Positions 34,640-43,601 are shown, counted from the stretch's first letter. The stretch is DNA of 64,000 bases from JACCTH01 sp050741915 (GCA_050741915.1 JBOGEX010000057.1:5943-69942); one strand, 5' to 3'. Notes: generated from the letters alone by a model not told the origin. Numbers and translations are program-made.

Positions 34640-35950
34640 GTGATAGGCCGCTACTCGCTGCCCGCCATGGCGACCATCTGGTCCGAAACCCATCGCCTCG
34701 AGGTGTGGCACAAGGTCGAGTTGCTGGCGCTCGAGGGATGGGCGAAGTTGGGCGTGGCACCAGTCGAAGCGGTGGAGAGTTTGCGCGAGGCGCAAGTCCC
34801 CTCGCCGGAAGAGGTAGCTGAGCGCGAGAAAGTGACCGACCACGATCTCGCCGCCTTCGTCGATCTCCTTTCTGACCGGGTCGGAGCCGGTGGGGAATGG
34901 ATCCATTTCGGACTCACTTCTTCCGATGTTCTCGACACCGCCGGGGGCGCCATCCTCACCGAGGCTGCTCGACTCCTCCTTGACGGAATCGGCCAACTTT
35001 TCGACACTGCTCGCCGGATGGCTCTGGCCGAAAGGGACACCCCGATGATCGGTCGGACCCACGGCATCTGGGCTGAACCCACATCCTTCGGTCTCAAGAT
35101 CGCCAGCTGGGCCTTCGAGCTGGCGCGGGATCACGAACGCATGGCCGCCGCCGAGGAAGCAGTGGGGGTGGGAAAGATCTCGGGGGCGGTGGGAACCTAC
35201 GCCCACGCCCCACCCGAGATCGAGGAGTACGTTTGTCAATCCCTCGGCCTCTCGTCGGAGCCGGCGTCGTCGCAAGTGACCGCACGTGACCGGCACGCCC
35301 AGTACCTGGGCGTCATCGCTCTCACCGGCGCCACCCTGGAACGGATCGCGACTGAGATCCGCCACCTGCAACGTTCTGAGGTGGGTGAGGTGAGGGAACC
35401 CTTTCGCGCCGGGCAGAAGGGCTCATCGGCAATGCCCCACAAACGCAACCCCATCGTGTCCGAGCGCATCACCGGCATGGCCCGCCTGCTCCGAGGCTTT
35501 GCTCAGACCGGGCTCGAGAACGTGGCCCTCTGGCACGAACGTGACATCAGCCATTCCTCGGCGGAAAGAGTTGCCCTCCCCGACGCCAGTCTGCTCCTCC
35601 ACTACATGCTCTCGAAGATGAACGACCTCCTCGAAGGCTTGCTAGTCGATCGCGAGCGGATGAAGGCCAATCTCGATGCCTCCCACGGTCTCGTCTACAG
35701 CCAGGCAGTGCTGTTGGCCTTGGTCGAGGCGGGCCTCCAACGCGACGAGGCCTATCGGATCGTGCAGGAGAACGCTCTGCGCAGCTGGGACGAAGGGAGC
35801 GAGCTTTATCGGCTCCTGGCCGACGATCGGCGGGTCATCCTCGCTCCCGAGCGACTCCGCCAGTGCTTCCGACCGGAGGCCTTCCTGAGGCACAGCGGAG
35901 CTGTCTTCGAGCGACTGGCAGCCGTCAACTTGTCCGATCAAAGGACTTGA
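34640..35950 (+). CDS. purB: Adenylosuccinate lyase
   Basis: The 436-residue enzyme splits SAICAR and adenylosuccinate. It starts at GTG 34640, giving MIGRYSLPAMATIWSETHRLEVW, the usual PurB beginning. Motifs: HFGLTSSDVLDTAGG, GRTHGIWAEPTSFGLK, the superfamily signature SSAMPHKRNPIVSERI, and HERDISHSSAERVALPD. TACCCT at 34628-34633 is a -10-like hexamer 6 nt before the GTG, so the message could be leaderless. The antiporter ATG overlaps its stop by 1 nt. Confidence 0.96.
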   Translation: MIGRYSLPAMATIWSETHRLEVWHKVELLALEGWAKLGVAPVEAVESLREAQVPSPEEVAEREKVTDHDLAAFVDLLSDRVGAGGEWIHFGLTSSDVLDTAGGAILTEAARLLLDGIGQLFDTARRMALAERDTPMIGRTHGIWAEPTSFGLKIASWAFELARDHERMAAAEEAVGVGKISGAVGTYAHAPPEIEEYVCQSLGLSSEPASSQVTARDRHAQYLGVIALTGATLERIATEIRHLQRSEVGEVREPFRAGQKGSSAMPHKRNPIVSERITGMARLLRGFAQTGLENVALWHERDISHSSAERVALPDASLLLHYMLSKMNDLLEGLLVDRERMKANLDASHGLVYSQAVLLALVEAGLQRDEAYRIVQENALRSWDEGSELYRLLADDRRVILAPERLRQCFRPEAFLRHSGAVFERLAAVNLSDQRT

Positions 35951-38097
35951 TGAGCGGGACTTTCACGGCCGCTCCCCACGGCGACATCCTCCACCTGCTG
36001 GTAATGGTCACCGTCCTTCTCGTCGCCGCTCGCGGCTTGGGGGAACTCAGCTCCCGGCTCGGTCAGCCGAGCGTGGTCGGCGAGATCCTGGCCGGCGTGC
36101 TTCTCGGTCCCTCGGTGCTTGGTGCCGTCGCTCCAGCCCTGGCAGCGTGGACCCTGCCCCAGAACGCGACGCAGGGTTATCTCCTCGAGGTGGTGGGACT
36201 GATCGGCGTGATGCTGCTCTTGATCATCACGGGCTTTGAAACCGACGTGGCCATGATCAAGCGGAAAGCCCGAACCGCTTTCGGGGTCTCCTCGGGAGGG
36301 CTGCCGACCTCGTTCCTTGCGGGCCTGGCGCTGGGCTGGTGGTTTCCGGCCGACCTCCTGGTCGACCCCAGCCAGCGCGTTGTCTTCGCCCTCACGCTGG
36401 CGACCGCGCTGGCGATCACCGCCATTCCGGTCTTGGCGAAGGTGCTCATGGATCTGGGGCTGATGCGACGCGACGTCGGTCAGACCATGCTCGCCTCAGG
36501 AATGATCTCCGACATCACTGGCTGGACGATGCTCGGCATTGTTACCTCGTTGGTATCGCTCGGTCGCCTCGCCCCGAGCGCGGTTCTCCAGGCGATCTTG
36601 ACGGTCGCGTTCTTCGTCGTCGCCACCGCCACTCTCGGCCGCTATCTCGTCACCCGTGGTCTGGCTCTCGTCCAAGACCGACTAAAAAGTCGCGATCGAC
36701 TCCTGACGCTAGTGATCGTGCTCGCTTTCGCTTGGGGCGCATTCACTCAATTCCTCGGGCTGGAGCCAGTGCTAGGGGCGTTTGCCATCGGGCTCCTTTT
36801 CGGGCAGATGCGCCGCCTGCCGGCGGACGTCGGGCAGAAACTCGAAGGCCTGGCGCTAGGAGTCTTCGGCCCGATCTTCTTCGCCATCGCCGGCCTCAAG
36901 GTAGATATCACCGGACTCGCCCAACCCCGTCTGTTGCGGCTGACGCTGCTCGTAGTGGCAGTGGCTACGGCATCGAAGACGATCGGTGCTTACCTGGGGG
37001 CCCGCTTCTTCGCCAAGCAGAGTCACTGGACCGCGCTCGCCTTCGGTAGTGGGCTCAATGCCCGAGGAGCGGTCGGGATCATCGTTGCCTCGATCGGGCT
37101 TTCCCTTGGCATTCTCAGCCAGGAAGTCTTTTCGATGGTCGTGGTCATGGCCGTGATTACTTCGTTGATGGCTCCCTTCGCCCTTCGCTACGTGATGCAC
37201 CGCATAGAACCAGAGAAAGACGAAGCAGCCCGCCTTCGGCGCGAAGAAGCGGCCGCCGGATCACTCGTTTCGGAGATTCGGCGCGTGCTCCTTCCTGTGC
37301 GACCGCGGGGAAACGTCCACGGCGGCGCCCAAACCATCGAGGCGGTGCTCCTCGGGCATCTAGCCCGCGATCACGGGCTAGCTGTGACTTTGATGTCGGT
37401 GTCCAATCGCGATGGCCGAGCCCAATCGGTGGAGTTCCTCAATCAATTGGAGCCGCTGTTTGGCTTCGGAGCTGCCGTGACCAAACGAGTGGTCGAGGAC
37501 AATGATCCGGTGGCCGCAGTTCTGAGCGAAGCCCAGCGCGACTACGACCTTGTCGTCCTCGGCGCAAGCGAGGTCGACTCCACTTCCGAAGCCCTCTTCG
37601 GTGGCGTCGTCGACGAGATCGTTCGACTGGTCGGCGTTCCCTCGCTCGTCGTCCGGGGATCGTCAGTAGATGCCGATTGGCGGCCCCGGCGAATCGTCAT
37701 CCCTACCGACGGCACTCCCCATAGCCGGCGGGCGGCCGAGCTCGCCTATGCGGTGGCCGAACCCGATGCGTTGATCACTGTTGTCCACGTCGTCTCCCGC
37801 GACAGCTCAACCCTCACCACCGGGGCCGACCGGGCGGCGAGCAAGCTCGAGATAGGTCGCCAGCTAACGGACGATCTGCGGCAGGTGGGCGAGTCGATGG
37901 GCATCGCCACCGAGACCGAGGTTCGGATGGGCCCCGAACCCGAGGACGCCATTCTCGAGACCGCCCGCCGGACAAATGCGGACCTCGTCGTGCTGGGAAC
38001 GGGAGTCAGAGCGGTTTCGTCGCGTCTCTTCCTGGGTCCCCGGGTCGAACGGATCTTGGCGGCCTGCCCCTGCCCTGTGGTCGTCATCAACACTTGA
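35950..38097 (+). CDS. CPA2-family cation/proton antiporter with universal-stress-protein domains
   Basis: The 715-residue protein has about 12 transmembrane segments (residues 15-410) of the CPA2 (KefB/NapA-like) type, with GQPSVVGEILAGVLLGPSVLG, FLAGLALGWWFP, LATALAITAIPVLAKVL and SGLNARGAVGIIVASIGL. A soluble tail follows with two Usp-like modules (about 435-570 and 575-715), the second with GPEPEDAILETARRTNADLVVLGTG. It likely exchanges Na+ or K+ for H+, the tail acting as nucleotide sensor (inferred). ATG 35950 overlaps the purB TGA. A 48-nt hairpin begins 5 nt after the stop. Confidence 0.9.
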   Translation: MSGTFTAAPHGDILHLLVMVTVLLVAARGLGELSSRLGQPSVVGEILAGVLLGPSVLGAVAPALAAWTLPQNATQGYLLEVVGLIGVMLLLIITGFETDVAMIKRKARTAFGVSSGGLPTSFLAGLALGWWFPADLLVDPSQRVVFALTLATALAITAIPVLAKVLMDLGLMRRDVGQTMLASGMISDITGWTMLGIVTSLVSLGRLAPSAVLQAILTVAFFVVATATLGRYLVTRGLALVQDRLKSRDRLLTLVIVLAFAWGAFTQFLGLEPVLGAFAIGLLFGQMRRLPADVGQKLEGLALGVFGPIFFAIAGLKVDITGLAQPRLLRLTLLVVAVATASKTIGAYLGARFFAKQSHWTALAFGSGLNARGAVGIIVASIGLSLGILSQEVFSMVVVMAVITSLMAPFALRYVMHRIEPEKDEAARLRREEAAAGSLVSEIRRVLLPVRPRGNVHGGAQTIEAVLLGHLARDHGLAVTLMSVSNRDGRAQSVEFLNQLEPLFGFGAAVTKRVVEDNDPVAAVLSEAQRDYDLVVLGASEVDSTSEALFGGVVDEIVRLVGVPSLVVRGSSVDADWRPRRIVIPTDGTPHSRRAAELAYAVAEPDALITVVHVVSRDSSTLTTGADRAASKLEIGRQLTDDLRQVGESMGIATETEVRMGPEPEDAILETARRTNADLVVLGTGVRAVSSRLFLGPRVERILAACPCPVVVINT

Positions 38098-38102
38098 TTT
38101 CT

Positions 38103-38150
38103 GCGAACCCAGGGTTGACAGCGTTGTAGGACAACGCTGTCAACCCACAG
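38103..38150 (+). terminator. 48-nt hairpin element (family A), copy 2, likely terminator
   Basis: It begins with GCGAACCCAGGGTTG. GGGTTGACAGCGTTGT pairs perfectly with ACAACGCTGTCAACCC, a 16-bp stem with a 3-nt loop, starting 14 nt after the antiporter stop. It has no T-run, which is common for actinobacterial terminators. Confidence 0.7.
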
Positions 38151-38195
38151 AACAAACCACTTCCCGTCGAACGCATTCTCTGGCACGGTTGACCG

Positions 38196-39098
38196 ATGAA
38201 GATCGACTATGAACTCGGACAACTCGCCGCATCACAAGCTGGTTACTTAGGACATGATCAGGTCATCGAAAGGGGGATGACTCCAAACGCGATCCGTTGG
38301 CGTCTGGAAAGAAACATCTGGATTCCAATCTCGAAAGGCCTTTATCGGATCGACGGAATGACCAGCGACTACAGGGGCCTGTTACGTGGTGCGACAGCGA
38401 TCTTGCCCGAGGCGACCGTTTCACACGAGTCCGCTTCTGAGCTTCATGAGATTCCTTACGTGGGCCGTGGCAAGGCTGTAGTAACCGTCCACGCCGGCAC
38501 AACCCATGACTTTCCCGATGTGACAGTTCACCGATCCATCGACTTGCTTCCTCATCACAGAATGAAAGTAAAAGGGCTATCCACGACCACTCCGGCGAGA
38601 ACCCTCAACGATCTCCCCGCGGTACTGAGGGCCGAGCAAATGGCCATTGTTCTCGATGAGTCGCTGGCGGCCAAGATCGCCCCCATCGATGAGGTTGAGA
38701 GAGTCTTTCACGAGGTGGCCCGACGGGGACGGACTGGATCGGCACTGATGAGATCCCTTCTTCGGGAAAGGATTGGCTCTGACCTGATTCCCGCAACCCG
38801 AATCGAGCGGGTCGGTATGAGGGTGTTTGAGGACGGTGGTCTCGCTCGACCGATATTCCAATATCCGGCTCCCTGGGACCCGAATCGACGCATTGACTTC
38901 GCGTGGCCCCTGTTCTGCGTTGGCTGCGAGTGCGACAGTCGAAGGTGGCACACACGGTTGAAAGACTTCCAGAACGATCGAGATCGCGACAATCTCGCCC
39001 TCAATTACAACTGGCGCGTCTTCCGTTTCACTTGGGAAGACTTTCACCAGCGTCCACATCTGGTTGTTTCCCAACTCAGAACTGCCCTTGCCGCATGA
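38196..39098 (+). CDS. AbiEi-like N-terminal domain fused to a Vsr/DUF559-like nuclease domain
   Basis: The 300-residue protein starts with an AbiEi-type winged-helix region (about 5-60: AASQAGYLGHDQVIERGMTPNAIRWRLERNIWIPISKGLYRI), then an antitoxin-like middle (SHESASELHEIPY, VTVHRSIDLLP), and ends with a PD-(D/E)xK domain (RRIDFAWPLFCVGCECDSRRWHTRLKDFQNDRDRDN...WRVFRFTWEDF). This layout is widespread in actinobacteria. No cognate toxin gene is next to it, so it is not shown to be a type IV antitoxin. It stands alone, with a terminator hairpin downstream. DNA-cleaving activity is possible but unproven. Confidence 0.85.
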   Translation: MKIDYELGQLAASQAGYLGHDQVIERGMTPNAIRWRLERNIWIPISKGLYRIDGMTSDYRGLLRGATAILPEATVSHESASELHEIPYVGRGKAVVTVHAGTTHDFPDVTVHRSIDLLPHHRMKVKGLSTTTPARTLNDLPAVLRAEQMAIVLDESLAAKIAPIDEVERVFHEVARRGRTGSALMRSLLRERIGSDLIPATRIERVGMRVFEDGGLARPIFQYPAPWDPNRRIDFAWPLFCVGCECDSRRWHTRLKDFQNDRDRDNLALNYNWRVFRFTWEDFHQRPHLVVSQLRTALAA

Positions 39099-39117
39099 CT
39101 TCGTTGTTCTGATACGT

Positions 39118-39153
39118 GAATGGGGTGACCATACGTGAATGGTCACCCCATTC
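39118..39153. terminator. Strong bidirectional hairpin
   Basis: GAATGGGGTGACCA (39118-39131) pairs perfectly with TGGTCACCCCATTC (39140-39153) around an 8-nt loop. It lies 20 nt after the AbiEi-like gene and could also stop transcripts arriving from the ROK gene on the other strand. The 7-mer ACGTGAA occurs in the loop and again just before the stem. Confidence 0.8.
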
Positions 39154-39186
39154 TCATCCTTGGTGGTGGCGCCAGCCCATGAGAAG

Positions 39187-39234
39187 CTGTGGGCCCAGAG
39201 CGTTGTGGCACCACTCCAGCAACCCTGGGTTCGC
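39187..39234 (-). repeat. 48-nt element (family A), copy 3
   Basis: On the minus strand it begins GCGAACCCAGGGTTG at the last base of the ROK stop codon, keeps ACAACGCT and the ending CCCACAG at the same offsets as the 38103 copy, but its central arm has diverged so the long stem is lost. Confidence 0.65.
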
Positions 39235-40118
39235 TAGGGCACCAGCCAGGCTGCGCCCCGCACGCCGCTTGAGTCTCCGTGCCGATTTCTCAGCAATTGC
39301 GTAGAGACGGTGGGGGTGAAGGCATAACCAGCCCACAGCTCGGGGACTCTCTCGTAGATCTCGTCGACGTTGCTCATCCCTCCCCCGAGGACGATTGCAT
39401 CAGGATCGAGCACGTTGATGATGGTGGCAAGGGAGCGAGCGAGTCGGTCGCAGTAAAGGTCGAGATGAGCAACTGCCCGGACGTCGCCGTGACGAGCCGT
39501 CTGCACTACATCGATGGCGGTAGGGGTGCCGGAGCGAGCCGCAAAGGCAGGGCCGGAGAGAAAGGTCTCGATGCAGCCGCTGAGCCCGCAATAACAATTC
39601 GGCCCTGGCCGCTCGTCGTCCCGCGGCCATGGCAGCGGATTGTGGCCCCATTCCCCGGCAACGGCATTAGGTCCAGAGAGCACCCTCCCGTCGACCACAA
39701 CCCCTCCTCCTACTCCCGTCCCGATGATGACGCCAAACACCACCGGCAGGTTGGCGGCCGCTCCATCGCGCGCCTCCGAAAGTGCGAAGCAGTCGGCATC
39801 GTTTCGTAAGACGATCGGTCGTCCCAGGGCTCTTTCCAGATCAAGATGGAAAGGCTGGCCGTTGAGCGCGATCGAGTTTGAGTTCTTCAGCAAACGAGTT
39901 GCGGGGTCGATGGCACCGGGGGTGCCGATGCCGACCGTCGACAGAGTCGGCCCGTGAGTCCTTTCAAGCTCGGCGACGAGCTCGGCGATGCGGACGACGG
40001 TGGCGTCGTAGTCGCGGCGAGGGGTGGGGACACGGACACGCCCGCGTTCTATGCCAGCGTCGTCGAGCACGACCCCTTCGATCTTGGTCCCGCCGACATC
40101 GATCCCGATTCGGTTCAT
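39234..40118 (-). CDS. ROK-family sugar kinase
   Basis: The 294-residue cytoplasmic kinase has the ATP loop IGIDVGGTKIEGV (residues 4-16), GIGTPGAID, LRNDADCFALSEA with the catalytic Asp, GVIIGTGVGGGVV, the ROK zinc motif GHNPLPWP...CYCGLSGCIETFLSGPA, and INVLDPDAIVLGGGMSN. The CIETFLSG form is typical of fructokinase (Mak) and N-acetylglucosamine kinase. Its ATG overlaps the LCP stop (ATGA), so it is the last gene of the 42382-39234 operon. Substrate is not certain. Confidence 0.9.
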   Translation of the reverse strand: MNRIGIDVGGTKIEGVVLDDAGIERGRVRVPTPRRDYDATVVRIAELVAELERTHGPTLSTVGIGTPGAIDPATRLLKNSNSIALNGQPFHLDLERALGRPIVLRNDADCFALSEARDGAAANLPVVFGVIIGTGVGGGVVVDGRVLSGPNAVAGEWGHNPLPWPRDDERPGPNCYCGLSGCIETFLSGPAFAARSGTPTAIDVVQTARHGDVRAVAHLDLYCDRLARSLATIINVLDPDAIVLGGGMSNVDEIYERVPELWAGYAFTPTVSTQLLRNRHGDSSGVRGAAWLVP

Positions 40119-41245
40119 CAGCGAGCAGCGGCCGAGTACACCGATGCCAGAAGATCGTTGAAGTTCACCACCGGGGCCAGCACCAGTTCGCCCGCCGACG
40201 TGCGCAGATCTCCCACCCGAACCGAGATGCGATTGACGCCGTCTTGGCCGATTCCTCGATAACGCCAGGCGGTCGCCACCGCGTCACCAAAGGACCAACC
40301 CGAGTCGACTTTGACGGCACCAGCGACTGCCTCTAGACGCGTGCCAAGCGAGCCGAGCGAGTCGAAGTTGGCGAGGCTGCGAGCTAGTTGGAAGAGGATG
40401 TCTTGCTGACGGTGTTGACGATCGAAGTCGGACCCGGCCACAACCTTCCATTCGCCCTCGATCAGCGACTCGGTGTGACGCGATCTTGCCCAGGCCAGCG
40501 TCGTGTAACCGTCCGCCCAGATGCATCCCCCCGGAAGGTCGAGGCCAGAGCGGGGGTCGCGGGCGGGATAGTCGGTACAGATCGAGGTCCCGCCGAGGGC
40601 GTTGACCAGTGAGGCAAAGCCATCGAAGCTGACCCGGGCTACATGGTCGACGGGGATTCCGGTAAAACCCTCGACCATCAAGGCAATCAGCTCGGTGCCG
40701 CTGGCGATACCCTGGCAGCCGCCCAGGCCGGAATTGATGCGGCTCCAACCGTTGGTGCAGGGATTTTTCACATAGAGATCGCGCGGTATCGATACCAGGA
40801 TGGGGGCAGCGCCATCGGTGGGAGCCAGAGCCAGGATGATGGTGTCAGCTCTAGATCCCGATGCATCGCTTCCCACGCCTAGATAGGCGTCGAACATCTC
40901 GTCGGGAAGGGCGTGGCCAATTGCCGAGCTGTTGCTATAGACCCGGCGGCGAGCGTTCGAGCGGAGCGCCGCCAGCTCCTCGAAGAGATCCGGGGGGATC
41001 AGATCCGGCCGAGACTGGCGCAGACGGGCCTCGCTCTTCTGGAGTTCGACAACGGCGGCCGCTACGTCCGCCTCCGACCGTTGCCCGAGCGCGAGCGCGG
41101 CGCCTGCAGGGTCGAAGGATTCGGTAGCCACCGCGTCAAAAGTCAGCCAGACCTGGGTGACCAGGAAACTGGCGAGACCAAGAATCATCCCTCCCGCGAG
41201 GATGATGCCGCTGCGAATGGGATGTTCACGAACGTAGCCAGCCAA
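40118..41245 (-). CDS. LytR-CpsA-Psr (LCP) family protein
   Basis: From TTG 41245 (preceded at 9 nt by GGAGG) the protein has 375 residues: a transmembrane helix (SGIILAGGMILGLASFLVTQVW, about 12-33), an Ala/Arg-rich coil (about 45-120), then the LCP domain (RADTIILALAP, LVSIPRDLYVKNP, DHVARVSFDGF, GYTTLAWARSRHT, RQHRQQDIL). The conserved Asp/Arg residues that bind the polyprenyl pyrophosphate are present. LCP enzymes attach glycopolymers to peptidoglycan at the outer face of the membrane. A longer open frame upstream to 41515 overlaps the thioesterase gene and has no homology. Confidence 0.88.
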   Translation of the reverse strand: MAGYVREHPIRSGIILAGGMILGLASFLVTQVWLTFDAVATESFDPAGAALALGQRSEADVAAAVVELQKSEARLRQSRPDLIPPDLFEELAALRSNARRRVYSNSSAIGHALPDEMFDAYLGVGSDASGSRADTIILALAPTDGAAPILVSIPRDLYVKNPCTNGWSRINSGLGGCQGIASGTELIALMVEGFTGIPVDHVARVSFDGFASLVNALGGTSICTDYPARDPRSGLDLPGGCIWADGYTTLAWARSRHTESLIEGEWKVVAGSDFDRQHRQQDILFQLARSLANFDSLGSLGTRLEAVAGAVKVDSGWSFGDAVATAWRYRGIGQDGVNRISVRVGDLRTSAGELVLAPVVNFNDLLASVYSAAAR

Positions 41246-41276
41246 AGGCCCAAGCCTCCAGGTGAATTCGAAGATG

Positions 41277-41708
41277 CTACGAGTGAGGGGCGCCGGTCGT
41301 CGGCATCGGCGAGGCCCTGCTGATGTAAACAGTGCCCGTGAAGTGGCCGATGACTTTGCCGTCGGTTCGTCTGATGAGAATGCGATAGGTCGCCAAAGTC
41401 CTTCCCCGATGAATCTCGGAGGCGGTGGCTGTGAGCTGGTCACCGTTCCGACTGGCGGCTGAGAACACCATGTGCGTGTCAATCGCCGATGCATCCTCAG
41501 GATACGAGTTGGCATAGAGCGAAAGTGCGCAGTCGGCCAGGCTGAAGACCGCTCCGCCGTGGGTGGCGCCGTGAAAGTTGGTGAGCTGATCGGTCACGGT
41601 CATCGCCACCGATAGCGAGTCCTCACCGACCTCGACCAAGCGGATGCCGAGCATCTCGGCGTAACCGTCGTTGCGGAGCCGCTCTTCGACCCGCCCCCTG
41701 TCGATCAC
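41277..41708 (-). CDS. PaaI-like hotdog thioesterase
   Basis: From GTG 41708, which overlaps the GATase TGA as GTGA, the protein has 143 residues. The motif NFHGATHGGAVFSLADCALSL fits PaaI thioesterases (Asn, HGG and the catalytic Asp are present), followed by DTHMVFSAASRNGDQLTATA. Such enzymes hydrolyse aryl- or acyl-CoA, and PaaI clears stalled CoA esters in phenylacetate breakdown; the paa genes lie 19 kb away. Longer starts upstream overlap GATase coding sequence. Confidence 0.88.
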   Translation of the reverse strand: MIDRGRVEERLRNDGYAEMLGIRLVEVGEDSLSVAMTVTDQLTNFHGATHGGAVFSLADCALSLYANSYPEDASAIDTHMVFSAASRNGDQLTATASEIHRGRTLATYRILIRRTDGKVIGHFTGTVYISRASPMPTTGAPHS

Positions 41709-42382
41709 GGGCTCGCCAACCAGGCGCGAAAAAGACGGCGCGAGGCCGCGTCGAGCTCGACGTCGGACCGCTCGAGATCGGAAACGAACTCCGCCAGTGA
41801 AACGCCTGCCCTCTCGAGCAGGGTCGATTCCTCGTCGCCCCATCGCTTGGCCTGCTCGAGATCGGCATCGGGATGAAACTGCAGTGCCAAAGCCGAACCC
41901 ACTCGGAAAGCATGTGGATAGCGATCGCTTTCGGCCAGCAGCACTGCATCCGTCGGGAGGTCAAAGGTGTCCTGGTGGAGAGCGAGCACCTGGCGGCCGG
42001 CGGCAGACAGCACCGGATCGGATTTGCCCTCATCGGTACATCGAAGGCTGACGACTAAAGCTTCAGGAACAGCCGCCGGATAAACCTCCCCGCCCAAAGC
42101 TGCGGCCAGCATTTGGCTCCCGAGACAGATTCCCAGGACCGGCACGTCTCTCTCGACCAGCGCTCGTAGCCACTTCTTCTCGTCGGCAAGCCACGGGTGC
42201 TGACCCTCCTCGTAAGCCCCCATGGCGCCGCCCAGGATCACAACCCGATCGAAGTCCACGTCTGAGGGAATCGGTTCGTTCCGATGGATCAGGTAACGCT
42301 CGATCTCAGCTCCCGCTTGGGCCAAGGCATCGTCGAGCCGGCCCGTGGTCTGGTCGCAATGCATGATCAAACCCACGCGCAT
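41705..42382 (-). CDS. Class I glutamine amidotransferase-like protein
   Basis: From ATG 42382 (MRVGLIMHCDQTTGRL) the product is 225 residues. It has the GATase core: VVILGGAMGAYEE, VLGICLGSQMLAAALGG with the nucleophile Cys (about residue 91), and ALALQFHPDADLEQ with the catalytic His followed by an acid. It resembles the GuaA-N-like stand-alone group whose members hydrolyse gamma-glutamyl compounds. It is the first gene of the operon with thioesterase, LCP and ROK, and is divergent from purC. Confidence 0.88.
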   Translation of the reverse strand: MRVGLIMHCDQTTGRLDDALAQAGAEIERYLIHRNEPIPSDVDFDRVVILGGAMGAYEEGQHPWLADEKKWLRALVERDVPVLGICLGSQMLAAALGGEVYPAAVPEALVVSLRCTDEGKSDPVLSAAGRQVLALHQDTFDLPTDAVLLAESDRYPHAFRVGSALALQFHPDADLEQAKRWGDEESTLLERAGVSLAEFVSDLERSDVELDAASRRLFRAWLASP

Positions 42383-42481
42383 CGTCCGACAGTAACCGCG
42401 GGTCGGCCCACCCGGGTCGTCGCCTGCCTCCCGCCCTTGGCCGGCAAGGACCGGCTCATCCTGGGCACTGTTTTCCGTCGG

Positions 42482-42487
42482 TACCAT
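42482..42487 (+). promoter_or_regulatory. purC: Putative -10 hexamer of the purC operon
   Basis: TACCAT lies 8 nt before the purC ATG, with no ribosome-binding site between, so a leaderless mRNA is likely. The same TACCAT precedes purF at 49024-49029. Confidence 0.5.
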
Positions 42488-42495
42488 CGAAGTCC

Positions 42496-43362
42496 ATGGC
42501 GGAGTTGCAGCAGGTGGGTGCCGGCAAGGTCCGCGATATCTATGCAATCGACGCCGAGCGGCTGCTCATGGTCGCCACTGATCGGATCAGCGCCTACGAC
42601 GTAGTTTTACCCGATCCCATCCCCGACAAGGGGCGGGCGCTGACCGCCCTCTCGCTCTTCTTCTTCGACCTGCTCGAAACCCCCAACCATCTCCTGGGCA
42701 CCGACCTCCGCGACCTGGAAGTGCCCGAGGATTGGGCAGGGCGAGCGATGGTGGTCAAGCGAGCCGATGTCATTCCCATGGAATGTGTTGTGCGGGGTTA
42801 CCTCTATGGCTCGTCCTGGCGGGAGTATCGCCACGGCGGTGGGCCGACCACCGAACATCTGCCTCCTGGCCTACGCCTGGCCGACCGGCTCGACGAACCG
42901 ATCTTCACGCCCGCCACCAAAGCCGCCTCCGGTCACGACGAGAACCTAGACGAGGCCGGAGCCAGGGACTTGGTCGGTGACGACACGTATGACGAGCTGC
43001 GCCGGAGGTCGATCGAGATCTATCTGACCGCCGCCGGCCATGCCGCCCACCGCGGGGTGATTCTCGCCGACACCAAGTTCGAATTCGGCACTGCCAACGG
43101 AGATTTAGTTCTCATCGACGAAGTCCTCACTCCCGACTCATCTCGTTATTGGCCCGCCGATCACTGGGAACCCGGGAGCGACGTTCCCTCCTTCGACAAG
43201 CAGTACGTGCGTGATTGGCTCGACCAAAGCGGGTGGGACCAAAACCCGCCCGCTCCCTTCTTGCCGGGAGCCGTGATAGAAGGAACCCGGGCGCGCTACA
43301 TCGAGGCTTACGAACGAATCACGGAAAAGTCGTTCAACGATTACCGGCGAGGTTCTGCTTGA
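42496..43362 (+). CDS. purC: SAICAR synthetase
   Basis: The 288-residue enzyme condenses CAIR with aspartate. Marks: GAGKVRDIYAIDAERLLMVATDRISAYDVVL (residues 8-38), VVKRADVIPMECVVRGYLYGSSWREY, FTPATKAASGHDENL, ILADTKFEFGTANGDLVLIDEVLTPDSSRYWP and SFDKQYVRDWL. The SWREY and FTPATKA forms fit the longer PurC type. A -10-like TACCAT lies just upstream. Its stop overlaps the purS TTG (TTGA). Confidence 0.97.
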   Translation: MAELQQVGAGKVRDIYAIDAERLLMVATDRISAYDVVLPDPIPDKGRALTALSLFFFDLLETPNHLLGTDLRDLEVPEDWAGRAMVVKRADVIPMECVVRGYLYGSSWREYRHGGGPTTEHLPPGLRLADRLDEPIFTPATKAASGHDENLDEAGARDLVGDDTYDELRRRSIEIYLTAAGHAAHRGVILADTKFEFGTANGDLVLIDEVLTPDSSRYWPADHWEPGSDVPSFDKQYVRDWLDQSGWDQNPPAPFLPGAVIEGTRARYIEAYERITEKSFNDYRRGSA

Positions 43363-43601
43363 GGGTGAGGGTGGCCATCACCCGGAGACCGGAGATCGCC
43401 GATCCCGAGGGGGCGACGGTGAGGAGAGCGCTTTCTGATCTCGGCTACGAGGAAGTCCGGGCCGTTCGCTTCGATCGTTCGATCGTTCTTGATGTCGAGG
43501 GAGATGACGTCGCTCGAGCCCGAGAACGAGTCGTCGAGATGTGCAATCGGCTCTTGGTCAACCCCGTCTTGGAGGACTACACGGTCGAGGTCGAAACGTG
43601 A
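43359..43601 (+). CDS. purS: FGAM synthase subunit PurS
   Basis: From TTG 43359, overlapping the purC TGA, the product is 80 residues (MRVRVAITRRPEIADPEGATVRRAL...ARERVVEMCNRLLVNPVLEDYTVEV). This is the small PurS dimer subunit that links PurL and PurQ. GTG 43365 or 43371 are possible later starts. Its stop overlaps the purQ GTG. Confidence 0.93.
   Translation: MRVRVAITRRPEIADPEGATVRRALSDLGYEEVRAVRFDRSIVLDVEGDDVARARERVVEMCNRLLVNPVLEDYTVEVET

Noticed and set aside
38103..39234. The AbiEi-like gene as a mobile unit bounded by inverted repeats
   Set aside because: Other copies of the 48-nt element sit alone after unrelated genes in the sense direction, so a terminator family explains the two flanking copies; no transposase or target duplication is seen.
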